Positions 17,780 through 27,554 of a DNA stretch of 64,000 nt are shown here, piece by piece. The DNA comes from Pseudooceanicola onchidii (GTDB lineage Bacteria > Pseudomonadota > Alphaproteobacteria > Rhodobacterales > Rhodobacteraceae): the NCBI RefSeq assembly GCF_004959925.1, contig NZ_SPUW01000001.1, positions 1,488,001-1,552,000 on the forward strand. The letters run 5' to 3'. Numbering within the stretch: the stretch's first letter is position 1; each line of letters starts with the position of its first letter. The translations under genes and the position numbers were made by a program. The notes under the pieces are model-generated. The model saw only the letters and a list, made by a program, of their open reading frames with translations. It did no database searches and had not been told where the DNA came from.

Positions 17780-19603
17780 ATGAGGCCACATTTTTTCGTT
17801 ACGTCATATGTCATCGCAGCCGCCGTTTCGGCCATTGCGGTCCCCGGTTCAGCCGTGGCGGAGCCCCGCCATGGCATAGCTATGTATGGGCAACCGGCGC
17901 TTCCACCCGATTTTGTGTCGCTGCCCTACGTGAACCCCGACGCCCCCAAGGGTGGTCGACTGATCAGCGGCAATGAAGGCGGGTTCGACAGCCTCAATCC
18001 TTTCGTCATCACCGGCAATCCACCTTGGCAGCTGCGCTTCATCCTGACCGAAGGCCTGATGTACCGCAGCCAGGACGAACCCTTCACCGTCTATGGCCTT
18101 CTGGCCGAATCGATCGACACCCCCGACGACCGGTCCTGGGCCGAATTCACCCTGCGCGAAGGCGCGCGGTTTTCTGACGGCGACCCGGTGACGGTCGAGG
18201 ACGTGATCTGGAGCTACGAGACACTCGGCACCCAAGGTAACGCGCGTTACCGGGGGCTCTGGTCGCAGATCGAGTCCGTCGAACAGACCGGGCCGCGTTC
18301 GGTTCGCTTTACCTTCAACCGGCTGGACCGTGAACTTCCGCTGCTGGTCGGGCTTCAGCCGATTCTCAAGAAGGCCCAATTCGCCGACCGCAGCTTTACC
18401 TCGCTCAGCCTCGAAGAGGCACCGATCGGCACCGCGCCCTACTACGTGTCGGCCTATGAACCCGCGCGGTCGGTCACCCTGACCCGCAACGACGACTATT
18501 GGGGCAGGGACCTTCCGATCCGGCGCGGCACCAACAACTTCGACGAGATCAAGATCGAATTCTACGGCGACAGCGCGGTGCTGTTCGAAGGATTCAAGGG
18601 CGGTGAGATCAGCTATATCCGCGAATTCAACGCCGAGAAATGGAACCGCGACTATGGCTTCCCCGCCGTGCAGCGCGGCGACGTGGTGCTGTCGGAAATC
18701 CCCTCGGGTCGGCCGTCCGGGATCACCGGCTATGTCATGAACACCCGTCGCGCGCCGTTCGACGACATCCGGGTCCGTGACGCGATGATCCACGCCTTCA
18801 ACTTCGAAAGCATCAATGAAACCATGACCGGCGGCCGCCAGCCGCGCATCACCTCATACTTTTCGCGCAGCGATCTGGGGATGCAGGACGGCCCCGCCAC
18901 CGACCGCGTGAAAGACCTGCTGACGCCCTTCGCCGCCGACATTCCCGAAGGCGCGCTGGACGGCTATGCCCTGCCCGTCTCGGACGGCACGCAGCGCAAC
19001 CGGCGCAACCTGCGCAAGGCCGTCGCGCTGCTGAATGACGCGGGCTGGCAGGCCGGGTCCGACGGGGTGCTGCGCAACACTGACGGCGCACCTTTCCGCT
19101 TTACACTGCTGCTGCGGCAGGGCGCGACCGAGCTGCAGACCATCGCGGATCTCTACCTCAAGGCGCTTGAGCGGCTGGGCATGCAGGTTCGGATCGAGGT
19201 CGTCGACAACGCCGCCTACCAGATGCGGATCACCGATTTCGATTTCGACATGACCGACATAAGGCGCCAGTTCTCGCTGTCACCCGGCAACGACCAGCGG
19301 CTCTACTGGGGATCGACCACCGCCGACGTGCCCGGGTCGCGCAACCTGATGGGTGTCGAAAGCCCCGCCATTGATGCGATGATCGACGCGATGGTCAATT
19401 CGGTCACGGCCGAGGATTTCACGGCCGCCACCCGCGCGCTGGACCGTCTGCTGACCGCCGGGCGCTATGTCATCCCGATCCACACCTTTGACGTCGGCCG
19501 CATCGCCCACGTCAAGGACATCACCTATCCGGTTGGCAACACACCCCTTTACGGCGACTCGGTCTATTTCCTGCCCGAGGTCTGGTGGCACGCGCCGGAC
19601 TGA
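17780..19603 (+). CDS. ABC transporter extracellular solute-binding protein, family 5 (YejA-like)
   Basis: A 607-aa periplasmic binding protein with an N-terminal signal peptide (cleavage near AVPGSAVA). It opens with HGIAMYGQPALPPDFVSLPY, then VNPDAPKGGRL and GFDSLNPF, the pattern of YejA-type oligopeptide/peptide binding proteins. EAPIGTAPYYVSAYEPARSV is the family 5 signature region. These proteins feed peptides or related ligands to a Yej/Opp-type permease. No permease or ATPase gene is adjacent, so it is an orphan here. The candidate sRNA lies upstream on the other strand. No strong ribosome-binding site precedes the ATG at 17780. Confidence 0.9.
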   Translation: MRPHFFVTSYVIAAAVSAIAVPGSAVAEPRHGIAMYGQPALPPDFVSLPYVNPDAPKGGRLISGNEGGFDSLNPFVITGNPPWQLRFILTEGLMYRSQDEPFTVYGLLAESIDTPDDRSWAEFTLREGARFSDGDPVTVEDVIWSYETLGTQGNARYRGLWSQIESVEQTGPRSVRFTFNRLDRELPLLVGLQPILKKAQFADRSFTSLSLEEAPIGTAPYYVSAYEPARSVTLTRNDDYWGRDLPIRRGTNNFDEIKIEFYGDSAVLFEGFKGGEISYIREFNAEKWNRDYGFPAVQRGDVVLSEIPSGRPSGITGYVMNTRRAPFDDIRVRDAMIHAFNFESINETMTGGRQPRITSYFSRSDLGMQDGPATDRVKDLLTPFAADIPEGALDGYALPVSDGTQRNRRNLRKAVALLNDAGWQAGSDGVLRNTDGAPFRFTLLLRQGATELQTIADLYLKALERLGMQVRIEVVDNAAYQMRITDFDFDMTDIRRQFSLSPGNDQRLYWGSTTADVPGSRNLMGVESPAIDAMIDAMVNSVTAEDFTAATRALDRLLTAGRYVIPIHTFDVGRIAHVKDITYPVGNTPLYGDSVYFLPEVWWHAPD

Positions 19604-19685
19604 CCCGACGCACGTTTCCATGATCGGCGGGAACCGCGACGCGCCGCCGATCATTTCACTTCTGACACGAACACAGGAGTGACCG

Positions 19686-20030
19686 ATGCAGTGGAAAGAC
19701 ATCCAGACCAACTGGGAAGCCTTCACCCCCGCCATCCTTGACCGCTGGCCCGAAGCCGAGGAATCCTCGGTTCTCGCTTTAGACGGCAACCAGACCGACT
19801 TCGCCCTCTATCTCTCTGAGGTCACTGGCGAATCCTCTCGGGATACGCTGGCCCAGATCGAAGACTGGCGCATGGGATCGATCCCCACGGACGTGGCCAT
19901 GGACCCGAACCGCGACAACACCAACATCCTGCACAGCGACCGCCATCTCGGCCCCGGCGAAGAGGTGTCGGATCGCGATGACCTGTTCGGCGACGACAAC
20001 GAGGCCGAGCCGCCTGTCGGACGGTCCTGA
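19686..20030 (+). CDS. Small acidic CsbD-like protein
   Basis: A 114-aa soluble acidic protein. The first 60 residues (MQWKDIQTNWEAFTPAILDR, then WPEAEESSVLALDGNQTDF) follow a helical-hairpin pattern with spaced Trp and Leu that resembles CsbD stress-response proteins, although the match is loose. The C-terminal half is Asp/Glu-rich and probably disordered (EEVSDRDDLFGDDNEAEPP). ACAGGAG lies seven bases upstream of the ATG. It sits between the binding-protein gene and the acyl-CoA synthetase gene, each separated by about 80 bases. No function can be assigned. Confidence 0.7.
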   Translation: MQWKDIQTNWEAFTPAILDRWPEAEESSVLALDGNQTDFALYLSEVTGESSRDTLAQIEDWRMGSIPTDVAMDPNRDNTNILHSDRHLGPGEEVSDRDDLFGDDNEAEPPVGRS

Positions 20031-20114
20031 CGCGGTCCCGCCTTTGCGCGGGCCGACATCGGCGGCGGACGGTTGCCCCTTGCACCCGGCCCCGCCGATG
20101 CTAACCCTAGGCGC

Positions 20115-21650
20115 ATGAAATCCGTCTTCGATCACGGGCCTTTTGCGCCCTGTCCCGCGCCGTTCAACATGGCGGCCCATGTCCTTGCCCATGCCGACCG
20201 TCTGGCCGACAAGGTCGCCCTGTCGATCATCGGCCTCTCGGGCGCCGAGCGCTGGTCGTACGGTCGCCTGTCTGCCGCCGTGCGCGGCACCGCGACCGGT
20301 TTGTTGCAGAACGGATTTGCCCCGGGTGATATCCTGTTGATGCGGTTGGGAAATTCGGTTGAGTTTCCCATTGCCTACCTGGCCGCCATCACCGTCGGAA
20401 TGGTGCCTGTTCCGACCTCGTCGCAGCTGACCGCGCGGGAAGTCGCCAAGATGATCGCCGGATTGAAACCTGCGGGTATCCTGCACGATCCCGCGGTGGC
20501 CATCGCAGATACGGACCTGCCGGTCATCGACACCGACGCGCTGCGTGCCATGCGCGACCTGCCCCCGGCGGACTTTGACATGGGCGATCCAGAACGCCTT
20601 GGCTATATCGTCTATACCTCTGGAACTTCGGGAAATCCCCGCGCCGTGATGCATGCGCACCGGGCCATCTGGGCGCGCCAGATGATGCACCGCGACTGGT
20701 ATGACCTGCATGAAGACGACCGTCTTCTGCACGCCGGCGCCTTTAACTGGACCTATACGCTAGGCACCGGGCTGATGGATCCCTGGTCGGTCGGTGCGAC
20801 CGCCCTGATCCCCGCCGAAGGTGTGCCCGCCGACGCTCTGCCACTGTTGATGAAACGGCACGAGGCGACGATGTTTGCTGCAGCCCCAGGGGTTTACAGG
20901 AAGATCCTTTCACAGAATGAACAGATCGTTCTGCCAAAACTGCGACACGGCCTGACCGCAGGCGAGAAGGTCTCGGACCAGATCCGCAATGATTGGCGCG
21001 CGGCCGGCGGGGGCGAGATGTACGAGGCCTTCGGCATGTCCGAATGTTCGACCTTCATCTCCGGCTCGCCCACGACCCCCGCCAAGCCCGGCGCGCTTGG
21101 CAAACCGCAAGACGGGCGCCGCGTCGCGATCCTTGGCCCCGATGGCCCCGTCGCCTTGGGAGAGGAAGGCGTGATCGCCGTTCACAAGGACGATCCGGGG
21201 CTGATGCTGGGCTATCTGGGTGCGATGGACGAAGCCCAGTCGCGGATGCAGGGTGACTGGTTCCTGACCGGCGATCATGGGCGGATGGATGAGGACGGCC
21301 AGATCACCTACATGGCCCGCGCCGACGACATGATGAACGCAGGCGGCTACCGCGTGTCTCCGATCGAGGTCGAAAGCGCGCTGTCAGACATCCCCGGCAT
21401 CACCGAAATCGGCGTCACCGACTGCGAGGTCAAGGCCGATGCGCGCCTGATCATCGCCTTCTACACCGGGCCCGAGCCGCTGGACGAGGCGCAGCTCGCA
21501 TCGCTCGCCGCCGAGCGGTTGGCCCGATACAAACAACCCCGCGCATTCCTTCATGTGAAGGACATGCCGCGCAATCCGAACGGCAAGCTTTTGCGCCGCG
21601 CCCTGCGCGACGTCTGGGCCGCCCGCCAGAACGCCCGTCAGAAAGACTGA
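20115..21650 (+). CDS. AMP-dependent acyl-CoA synthetase/ligase
   Basis: This 511-aa member of the ANL superfamily would activate a carboxylic acid to acyl-AMP and then acyl-CoA. The P-loop region is YTSGTSGNPRAVMHAH, with Arg and Ala where most relatives have Lys and Gly. A5 YEAFGMSECSTF, A7 WFLTGDHGRMDEDG, A8 GGYRVSPIEVESAL and the A10 Lys in NPNGKLLRR are all present. The overall pattern resembles benzoate/acetate-type CoA ligases, but the substrate cannot be read from sequence. The start at 20115 is chosen as the first ATG with family similarity. A DsbA-like gene begins five bases after the stop, suggesting an operon. Confidence 0.92.
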   Translation: MKSVFDHGPFAPCPAPFNMAAHVLAHADRLADKVALSIIGLSGAERWSYGRLSAAVRGTATGLLQNGFAPGDILLMRLGNSVEFPIAYLAAITVGMVPVPTSSQLTAREVAKMIAGLKPAGILHDPAVAIADTDLPVIDTDALRAMRDLPPADFDMGDPERLGYIVYTSGTSGNPRAVMHAHRAIWARQMMHRDWYDLHEDDRLLHAGAFNWTYTLGTGLMDPWSVGATALIPAEGVPADALPLLMKRHEATMFAAAPGVYRKILSQNEQIVLPKLRHGLTAGEKVSDQIRNDWRAAGGGEMYEAFGMSECSTFISGSPTTPAKPGALGKPQDGRRVAILGPDGPVALGEEGVIAVHKDDPGLMLGYLGAMDEAQSRMQGDWFLTGDHGRMDEDGQITYMARADDMMNAGGYRVSPIEVESALSDIPGITEIGVTDCEVKADARLIIAFYTGPEPLDEAQLASLAAERLARYKQPRAFLHVKDMPRNPNGKLLRRALRDVWAARQNARQKD

Positions 21651-21655
21651 AGACC

Positions 21656-22294
21656 ATGGAAACCGGAAACGTCGTCAAGCTTGACATCATCTCGGACCCG
21701 ATCTGCCCCTGGTGCTACATCGGCAAGACCCAGCTGGAGCGCGCCCTGACCGAGCGCCCCGACCATCCCTTCGTGATCGAATGGCACCCCTTCCAGCTGA
21801 ACCCCGACATGCCGCGCGAAGGCATGTCCCGCGCCGATTACCTGCGCACCAAGTTCGGCGACCGCGCGGACGAGATCTATGGCCAGATCGGCGCGCATTT
21901 CGACAAGATCGGGCTTGAAGCCAACCTGGGCGACATCACCCGCACGCCGAACACGCTGGATGCACACCGCATGATCCACTGGGCCGGGGTCGAGGCCAAG
22001 CAGAACGCCATGGTCGACGCGCTCTTCCGCGCCAACTTCGTCGAAGGACGCGACATCGGCGATCATGACGTGCTGGCGGATCTGGCCGACGGGATCGGCA
22101 TGGACGCCTCGGTCGTGCTGCGGTTGCTGCAAAGCGACGCGGACGAACAGATGATCCGCGACCGCGACGCCCATTCGCGTGAAATGGGGGTGAACGCCGT
22201 GCCGACCTTCATCGTGGCCAGCCAGCACGCGGTGCCGGGCGCGCAGCCCCCGGACCTGTGGGTCAAGGTCATCGACGAGATGATGGGCAAATGA
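21656..22294 (+). CDS. DsbA-family oxidoreductase (FrnE-like)
   Basis: A 212-aa cytoplasmic thioredoxin-fold protein with the active-site motif CPWC in SDPICPWCYIGKTQLERAL near residue 18. An all-helical insertion follows, and the cis-Pro segment is GVNAVPTFIV near residue 180. It has no signal peptide. The family includes FrnE-like disulfide isomerases and 2-hydroxychromene-2-carboxylate isomerase relatives; the CPWC pair favours a redox role. It starts five bases after the acyl-CoA synthetase gene and is likely co-transcribed with it. The partner protein is unknown. Confidence 0.93.
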   Translation: METGNVVKLDIISDPICPWCYIGKTQLERALTERPDHPFVIEWHPFQLNPDMPREGMSRADYLRTKFGDRADEIYGQIGAHFDKIGLEANLGDITRTPNTLDAHRMIHWAGVEAKQNAMVDALFRANFVEGRDIGDHDVLADLADGIGMDASVVLRLLQSDADEQMIRDRDAHSREMGVNAVPTFIVASQHAVPGAQPPDLWVKVIDEMMGK

Positions 22295-22403
22295 CACCGG
22301 ATCGGCATGGGTCCACCCGCCCTTGCCGATTTGACCCGCCTTGCGACATGGCCTTGGTCGGACCAGCATGATAGCAGGGCCGCAGTCCGTGCCGAAGGCC
22401 CCC

Positions 22404-23627
22404 ATGTCCAGCAAGATCTCTCAGTCCGAATTCATCGCCATGATGGCCATGATGGTTGCAACCGTTGCGTTCTCCATCGACTCCATGCTGCCGGCCATGC
22501 CGGAAATCGCGCAGGACCTTGCGCCCGACGCGCCCAACCGCGCACAGCTGATCCTGTCGGCCTTCATCGTCGGCATGGGCGCGGGCACGCTGTTCACCGG
22601 GCCCCTGTCGGACACTTTCGGACGCAAGACGATCATCAACCTTGGCGCGGCGCTTTATATCCTGGGCGCCACCCTGGCCTGGGCCGCCCCCACGATGGAG
22701 CTGATGGTCGCCGCCCGCGTCATGCAGGGCATCGGCGCCGCCGGGCCGCGTATCGTGTCGCTGGCCATCGTCCGCGATCTTTATTCGGGTCGCGAGATGG
22801 CCCGGATCGTCAGCTTCATCATGGTGATCTTCACCCTTGTGCCGGCCCTGGCGCCCTTCCTGGGGGAAATCGTCATCAACATCGGCGGCTGGCGGTCGAT
22901 CTTCCTGTCGTTCCTGGCCTTCGCCGTGATCTCGACCCTGTGGCTGAACGTGCGCCTGGCGGAACCCCTGCCGGTCGCCGATCGCCGCCCGTTCCGGACC
23001 TCGGCCATCTGGGCCGCCACGAAAGAGATGATGTCCCTGCCCATGGTGCGCGGGTCGATCTATGTGCAGACCATCATCTTCTCGGTCCTGTTCACCGCGA
23101 TCTCGCTGATCCAGCCGACCTTCGATCTGATCTTCGACAAGGGCGCGCAATTCGCGCTGTATTTCTTCGGCATCGGCATGTTCTGCGGCACGTCATCGCT
23201 GGTGAACGCGGCCTTCGTGGTGCGCTACGGAATGCGCGCAATCATCACGCTTGCCGTACTGGCAACCGCCGCCACCACGGCGATCATGCTGATCATCACC
23301 CTGTCGGGCGTCAGCGGGCCGGTTTATTTCTGGATCTTCGTGCTGTGGCAGATCACCATTTTCTACCAGATGGGCCTGACGATCGGAAACCTGAACGCGC
23401 TTGCGATGGAACCCCTGGGCCATATCGCGGGCCTTGCGGCCAGCGTCATGGGGGCCATCGCCACCATCTGCGGCGGAATCATCGCCACGCTGATCGCGCA
23501 GACCTTCAACGGCACGACCCTGCCCCAGATCCTCGGCTCTCTGGTGCTGCTGCTGCTCGCCGTGCCGATGCTTCTTAAGATGCGCAGGCTGGATCGGCCG
23601 ACGGACGTGGTCGTGCACGGCGATTGA
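22404..23627 (+). CDS. MFS multidrug efflux transporter, Bcr/CflA type
   Basis: A 407-aa inner-membrane protein with twelve predicted helices. It opens with MSSKISQSEFIAMMAMMVAT and has DSMLPAMPEI in the first helix/loop, typical of the Bcr/CflA drug:proton antiporters. The MFS motif A is visible as GPLSDTFGRKTII near residue 70, and RVMQGIGAAGPRIVSLAIVR near residue 105 matches motif B/C. The start is uncertain: in-frame ATGs at 22341 and 22368 lack similarity and ribosome-binding sites, so 22404 is used. Export of toxic compounds is the usual role; the substrate is not predictable. Confidence 0.9.
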   Translation: MSSKISQSEFIAMMAMMVATVAFSIDSMLPAMPEIAQDLAPDAPNRAQLILSAFIVGMGAGTLFTGPLSDTFGRKTIINLGAALYILGATLAWAAPTMELMVAARVMQGIGAAGPRIVSLAIVRDLYSGREMARIVSFIMVIFTLVPALAPFLGEIVINIGGWRSIFLSFLAFAVISTLWLNVRLAEPLPVADRRPFRTSAIWAATKEMMSLPMVRGSIYVQTIIFSVLFTAISLIQPTFDLIFDKGAQFALYFFGIGMFCGTSSLVNAAFVVRYGMRAIITLAVLATAATTAIMLIITLSGVSGPVYFWIFVLWQITIFYQMGLTIGNLNALAMEPLGHIAGLAASVMGAIATICGGIIATLIAQTFNGTTLPQILGSLVLLLLAVPMLLKMRRLDRPTDVVVHGD

Positions 23628-23729
23628 TCCCTTCGTAATCATTCGGCGTTACGCCCCGGGTCGAAACTTCCCCAGCCTTGCGCTTTGCGCTAGGTAGCGG
23701 ACATACCCCTCGATCCGAAGGAGCCACGG

Positions 23730-24944
23730 ATGACGAAGATCAAGGTCGACAACCCGATCGTAGAGATGGACGGGGACGAGATGACCCGGATCATCTGGCA
23801 GTTCATCAAGGACAAGCTGATCCTGCCGTACCTCGATATCGATCTGCTCTACTACGATCTGGGGATGGAGGAACGCGACCGCACCGAAGACCAGATCACC
23901 ATCGACGCGGCCATGAAGACCAAGGAGGTCGGGGTCGCCGTCAAATGCGCCACGATCACGCCGGATGAAGCGCGGGTCGAGGAATTCGGCCTCAAGAAGA
24001 TGTGGAAGTCGCCCAATGGCACGATCCGCAACATCCTGGGCGGCGTGGTGTTCCGCCAGCCGATCATCTGCCGCAACGTGCCGCGTCTGGTGCCGGGCTG
24101 GACCAAGCCCATTGTCATCGGGCGCCATGCCTTTGGCGATCAGTACAAGGCCACCGATTTCACCTTTCCGGGTGCGGGCAAGCTGACGATGAAGTTCGAA
24201 GGCAGCGACGGCACGGTGATCGAGAAGGACGTCTTCGACGCGCCTTCGGCCGGGGTCTATCAGGCGATGTACAACCTCGACGACTCCATCCGCGACTTCG
24301 CCCGTGCCTCGCTCAACTACGGGCTGATGCTGGGCTGGCCGGTCTACCTGTCAACCAAGAACACCATCCTCAAGGCCTATGACGGCCGCTTCAAGGACAT
24401 CTTCCAGGAGGTGTTCGAGCAGGAGTTCGAGGAAGAATTCAAGAAGAAGAAGATCTGGTACGAACACCGCCTGATCGACGACATGGTCGCCTGCTGCATG
24501 AAGTGGAACGGCGGATTTGTCTGGGCCTGCAAGAACTACGACGGCGATGTTCAGTCCGACACCGTGGCGCAGGGGTTCGGATCGCTCGGCCTGATGACCT
24601 CCCAGCTGATGACGCCCGATGGCAAGATCGTCGAGGCCGAGGCCGCGCATGGCACCGTCACCCGTCACTATCGCCAGCATCAGGCAGGCGAAGCGACCTC
24701 GACCAACTCCATCGCCTCGATCTACGCCTGGACCGGCGGGCTCAAGCACCGCGCCAAGCTCGACGACAACGCCAAGCTGATGGACTTCGCGACGACGCTG
24801 GAAAAGGTCATCGTCGACACGGTGGAAAGCGGCCATATGACCAAGGATCTGGCGCTGCTGGTCGGGCCGGATCAGGGCTGGCTGACCACCATGGGCTTTC
24901 TGGAAAAGATCGACGAAAACCTCAACAAGGCTCTTGCCGGATAA
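23730..24944 (+). CDS. icd: NADP-dependent isocitrate dehydrogenase
   Basis: This TCA-cycle enzyme oxidises isocitrate to 2-oxoglutarate and CO2. The 404-aa length and the pattern match the eukaryote-like dimeric NADP-dependent subfamily common in alphaproteobacteria. Signatures are [18 protein letters not shown] near the N-terminus, [12 protein letters not shown] near residue 95, and the metal-binding region [20 protein letters not shown] near residue 270. [15 protein letters not shown], with the NADP-binding residues, lies near residue 310. GAAGGAG precedes the ATG. The gene is monocistronic, with a hairpin 20 bases after its stop. Confidence 0.98.
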   Translation: MTKIKVDNPIVEMDGDEMTRIIWQFIKDKLILPYLDIDLLYYDLGMEERDRTEDQITIDAAMKTKEVGVAVKCATITPDEARVEEFGLKKMWKSPNGTIRNILGGVVFRQPIICRNVPRLVPGWTKPIVIGRHAFGDQYKATDFTFPGAGKLTMKFEGSDGTVIEKDVFDAPSAGVYQAMYNLDDSIRDFARASLNYGLMLGWPVYLSTKNTILKAYDGRFKDIFQEVFEQEFEEEFKKKKIWYEHRLIDDMVACCMKWNGGFVWACKNYDGDVQSDTVAQGFGSLGLMTSQLMTPDGKIVEAEAAHGTVTRHYRQHQAGEATSTNSIASIYAWTGGLKHRAKLDDNAKLMDFATTLEKVIVDTVESGHMTKDLALLVGPDQGWLTTMGFLEKIDENLNKALAG

Positions 24945-24963
24945 ATCGTTCTGTAAAAGAAAA

Positions 24964-24986
24964 GGCAGGCGGATCAACCGCCTGCC
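24964..24986 (-). terminator. Intrinsic terminator between icd and the PfpI-like gene
   Basis: A perfect nine-base stem (GGCAGGCGG at 24964-24972, CCGCCTGCC at 24978-24986) surrounds ATCAA. On the minus strand it is followed by TTTTCTTTT, so it fits best as the terminator of the PfpI-like gene. On the plus strand the tail is poor (AATCGTTCT), though it may still serve icd. Confidence 0.75.
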
Positions 24987-25016
24987 AATCGTTCTGCTAC
25001 CAATAGGGCCCGAGCC

Positions 25017-25577
25017 TCACGCCGCTTGGCGTTCGTGACGGCCCTCTTCGATCTCTTCGATGATCTTTGCGACGAAAGCGTCCAGATCGCCCGGGTTGCG
25101 CGAGGTGATGATGCCCTTGTCGGTCGCGACCTCGCTGTCTTCCCACAGGCCGCCCGCGTTTTCGACATCGGTGCGGATCGACGGATAGGATGTGACCTTG
25201 CGGCCCTTCACGATCCCGGCCTCGACCAGCATCCAGGGGCCGTGGCAGATCGCGGCGACAACCTTGCCGCCGTCGTGCATGGCCTTCACGAATTCGACGG
25301 CCGCCTTTTCGGTGCGCAGGATGTCGGGGTTGATCTGACCACCTGGTAGCACGATCGCGTCGTAATCTTCGGCTTTCACGTCGGCCAGCGCATGCTGCAC
25401 CTCGGCCTCGCGGCCCCAGTCCTTGTCGTCCCAGCCCTTGATGGCCTTGCCGTCGGGCGACACGACGTGCACCTCGGCCCCGGCCTCGCGCAGCTTGTCG
25501 CGCGGCACTTCCAATTCGCTCTGTTCAAAGCCGTTGGTGGACAGGATGATGATGCGGGCGTTCTTGATATCGGTCAT
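25017..25577 (-). CDS. DJ-1/PfpI family protein
   Basis: A 186-aa protein of the DJ-1/PfpI superfamily, whose members act as deglycases, proteases or stress-protective enzymes. The nucleophile elbow is VVAAICHGPWMLVEAG near residue 105 with the catalytic Cys-His pair. The upstream Glu is in STNGFEQSELEVPRDKL near residue 18. The arrangement matches the PfpI/YhbO group. The start at 25577 has GGAG eight bases upstream; longer frames to 25772 lack similarity. It is divergent from the YitT-like gene with 150 bases between them. The terminator at 24964-24986 follows it. Confidence 0.93.
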   Translation of the reverse strand: MTDIKNARIIILSTNGFEQSELEVPRDKLREAGAEVHVVSPDGKAIKGWDDKDWGREAEVQHALADVKAEDYDAIVLPGGQINPDILRTEKAAVEFVKAMHDGGKVVAAICHGPWMLVEAGIVKGRKVTSYPSIRTDVENAGGLWEDSEVATDKGIITSRNPGDLDAFVAKIIEEIEEGRHERQAA

Positions 25578-25727
25578 GGTGAACTCCGTTCTGATGGGTC
25601 GGGCCGTGGCCCGTTGTTCGACCAACACGACCCCCCGCTGCCCGGTTCCTGAGCAATCGCGCACAATTCGGCAAATGACGTGCCGTATCACTGGACAGGT
25701 CCGCAATGCTGACCTATCTGCCGGAAC

Positions 25728-26354
25728 ATGCCAGCACCATTTCCAATCCCGACCGAATACCGTCACAAACACACCGTGATCGAGGACATCCAGGGCCTGT
25801 CGATCTCGCTTGTCACGGCCTCGGTCGGGATCACCTTTCTGGCCTCGCTCGGCTTCATCACGGGCCAGACGGCAGGCATCGCCCTGATCATCAGCTATCT
25901 CACCGGCCTCAGCTTCGGCACGGTCTTCTGGCTGGTGAACCTGCCCTTCTACGCCTTCGCCTGGCGCAGGCTGGGCGCGGAATTCACCCTGAAATCAATC
26001 CTCTGCGTAACGGTCCTGTCGCTGATGGTCGACTATCTGCCGCTTGGCATGCAGTTTGCCCACCTCAACCCGGTGCTGGGCACGGTGATCTTTGGTGTGC
26101 TGACCGGCTTTGGCCTGCTGGGCACCTTCCGGCACAAGGGGTCCCTGGGCGGGCTGGGCGTCGTGGCGCTGATGATCCAGGACCGGACCGGGTTTCGCGC
26201 TGGCTATGTCCAACTGATCGCGGATGCGGTGATTTTCGCCACCGCCGCCTTCCTGTTCGACGCCCGCGTGATCCTGTTCTCGCTTTTCGGGGCGGCCGTG
26301 CTGAATAGCGTCATCGCCTTCAACCACGACCGCGACCGCTATATCGCCGACTGA
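25728..26354 (+). CDS. YitT/YczE-like integral membrane protein
   Basis: A 208-aa inner-membrane protein with five to six predicted helices and short loops. The pattern IEDIQGLSISLVTASVGITF, then GQTAGIALIISYLTGLSFG, with a repeated glycine-rich helix pair, resembles the YitT (DUF161) family, whose function is unknown. No catalytic or transport motif is visible. The ribosome-binding site is weak (CCGGAA). It is divergent from the PfpI-like gene and its stop lies 29 bases before the end of the convergent anmK gene. Confidence 0.75.
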   Translation: MPAPFPIPTEYRHKHTVIEDIQGLSISLVTASVGITFLASLGFITGQTAGIALIISYLTGLSFGTVFWLVNLPFYAFAWRRLGAEFTLKSILCVTVLSLMVDYLPLGMQFAHLNPVLGTVIFGVLTGFGLLGTFRHKGSLGGLGVVALMIQDRTGFRAGYVQLIADAVIFATAAFLFDARVILFSLFGAAVLNSVIAFNHDRDRYIAD

Positions 26355-26383
26355 TCGCACTTGGGGAACCACTCAGGCCCCAT

Positions 26384-27490
26384 TCAGGGCAGAGACACCT
26401 GCCCGCCCCCAACCGCCATCTTCACGCCGGTCGTCGACGGACCCGAGGTCGCCAGCCCCCGCGCCACCCGCACTGCAAGGTAGCCAAAGGCCTGCGCTTC
26501 CAGCATATCACCGTCCAGCCCGACCTCCTCGACCGGGTCGACCGGACAATCGAGCGCGACGCGCAGCATCTCCATCAGCACCGGGTTCCGCCGCCCGCCA
26601 CCGCAGACCAGCAGGCGCTCGGGCGGCTCAGGGCAATGCTCCATCCCGCGCAGGACGGCCGCCGCCGCCATGCCCGTCAGGGTCGCCGCGGCGTCTTCAT
26701 CGCCCAGCTCGCGCACCAGCGACATCATTTCCGGAAACGCGTTACGATCCAATGACTTGGGAGGCATTCGTGAGAAATAGGGGTCGTCCAGAAACAGCTC
26801 CAACGCGCCAGTTTCCACCTGTCCCGCCATGGCCAGCTTGCCGTCCTCGTCATAATCCAGCCCCCGCCGGTCCTGGATCAGGTCGTTGATCGGCGCATTC
26901 GCGGGCCCGGTATCGAAGGCCAGTACCGCGCCCTCGTCCTCGGCCCGCGCCACGCGGGGATCGACCCAGGTCAGGTTCCCCACGCCCCCAAGGTTCAGAA
27001 AGGCCAGCGGCCCCTGCGCGCCGATCCAGCGCGCGCAGGCGTGATGGAAGAACGGCACCAGCGGCGCGCCTTCGCCGCCCAGACCGACGTCGGCGGACCG
27101 GAAATCCCACACCACCGGCACCCCCAGTTCCGCCGCCAGCAGATCGCCATCCCCCACCTGGTGCGTGCCGCGCCCGCGTGGATCATGCGCCAGCGTCTGG
27201 CCGTGAAAGCCAACGATCTCGACATCGCGGAACCGCGACAACAGCGCCTCATGCGCCGCCATGACGACCCGGCTGGCCTCGACCACACCCGGATCGTTCG
27301 GCCAGCACCCCAGGGCCGCGTGCAACACCCGCCTCTGGTCGGCCGAATAGGTCAGGTAATCGCTTTCCCCGAACCCCAGGATGTCGATGCCATCCGTCAC
27401 CACAACCGCCGCATCCACCCCGTCAAGCGAGGTGCCCGACATCGCGCCCAGGGCGCGAACCGGACCTTTCTTCGCCAATGCCTTCGACAC
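26384..27490 (-). CDS. anmK: Anhydro-N-acetylmuramic acid kinase
   Basis: AnmK opens the anhydro ring of anhydro-MurNAc while phosphorylating it to MurNAc 6-phosphate, in recycling of the cell wall. The 368-aa protein starts with GTG at 27490, preceded by AAAGGA. The diagnostic N-terminal motif is [15 protein letters not shown] near residue 14. Further motifs are [23 protein letters not shown] and [14 protein letters not shown], and [13 protein letters not shown] near the C-terminus. It is divergent from tyrS with 64 bases between the start codons; this anmK-tyrS pairing is common in Rhodobacterales. Confidence 0.96.
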   Translation of the reverse strand: MSKALAKKGPVRALGAMSGTSLDGVDAAVVVTDGIDILGFGESDYLTYSADQRRVLHAALGCWPNDPGVVEASRVVMAAHEALLSRFRDVEIVGFHGQTLAHDPRGRGTHQVGDGDLLAAELGVPVVWDFRSADVGLGGEGAPLVPFFHHACARWIGAQGPLAFLNLGGVGNLTWVDPRVARAEDEGAVLAFDTGPANAPINDLIQDRRGLDYDEDGKLAMAGQVETGALELFLDDPYFSRMPPKSLDRNAFPEMMSLVRELGDEDAAATLTGMAAAAVLRGMEHCPEPPERLLVCGGGRRNPVLMEMLRVALDCPVDPVEEVGLDGDMLEAQAFGYLAVRVARGLATSGPSTTGVKMAVGGGQVSLP

Positions 27491-27554
27491 GGTCTTTTCC
27501 TTTGCCTGCCTGCTGCCTATAGAGTGCCCTGCACCTAACCCCGGGACAAGAGAC

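Noticed and set aside
17548-17877. 109-codon minus-strand frame over the sRNA region
   Set aside because: The promoter and terminator pattern fits a short RNA, and the frame runs past the terminator.
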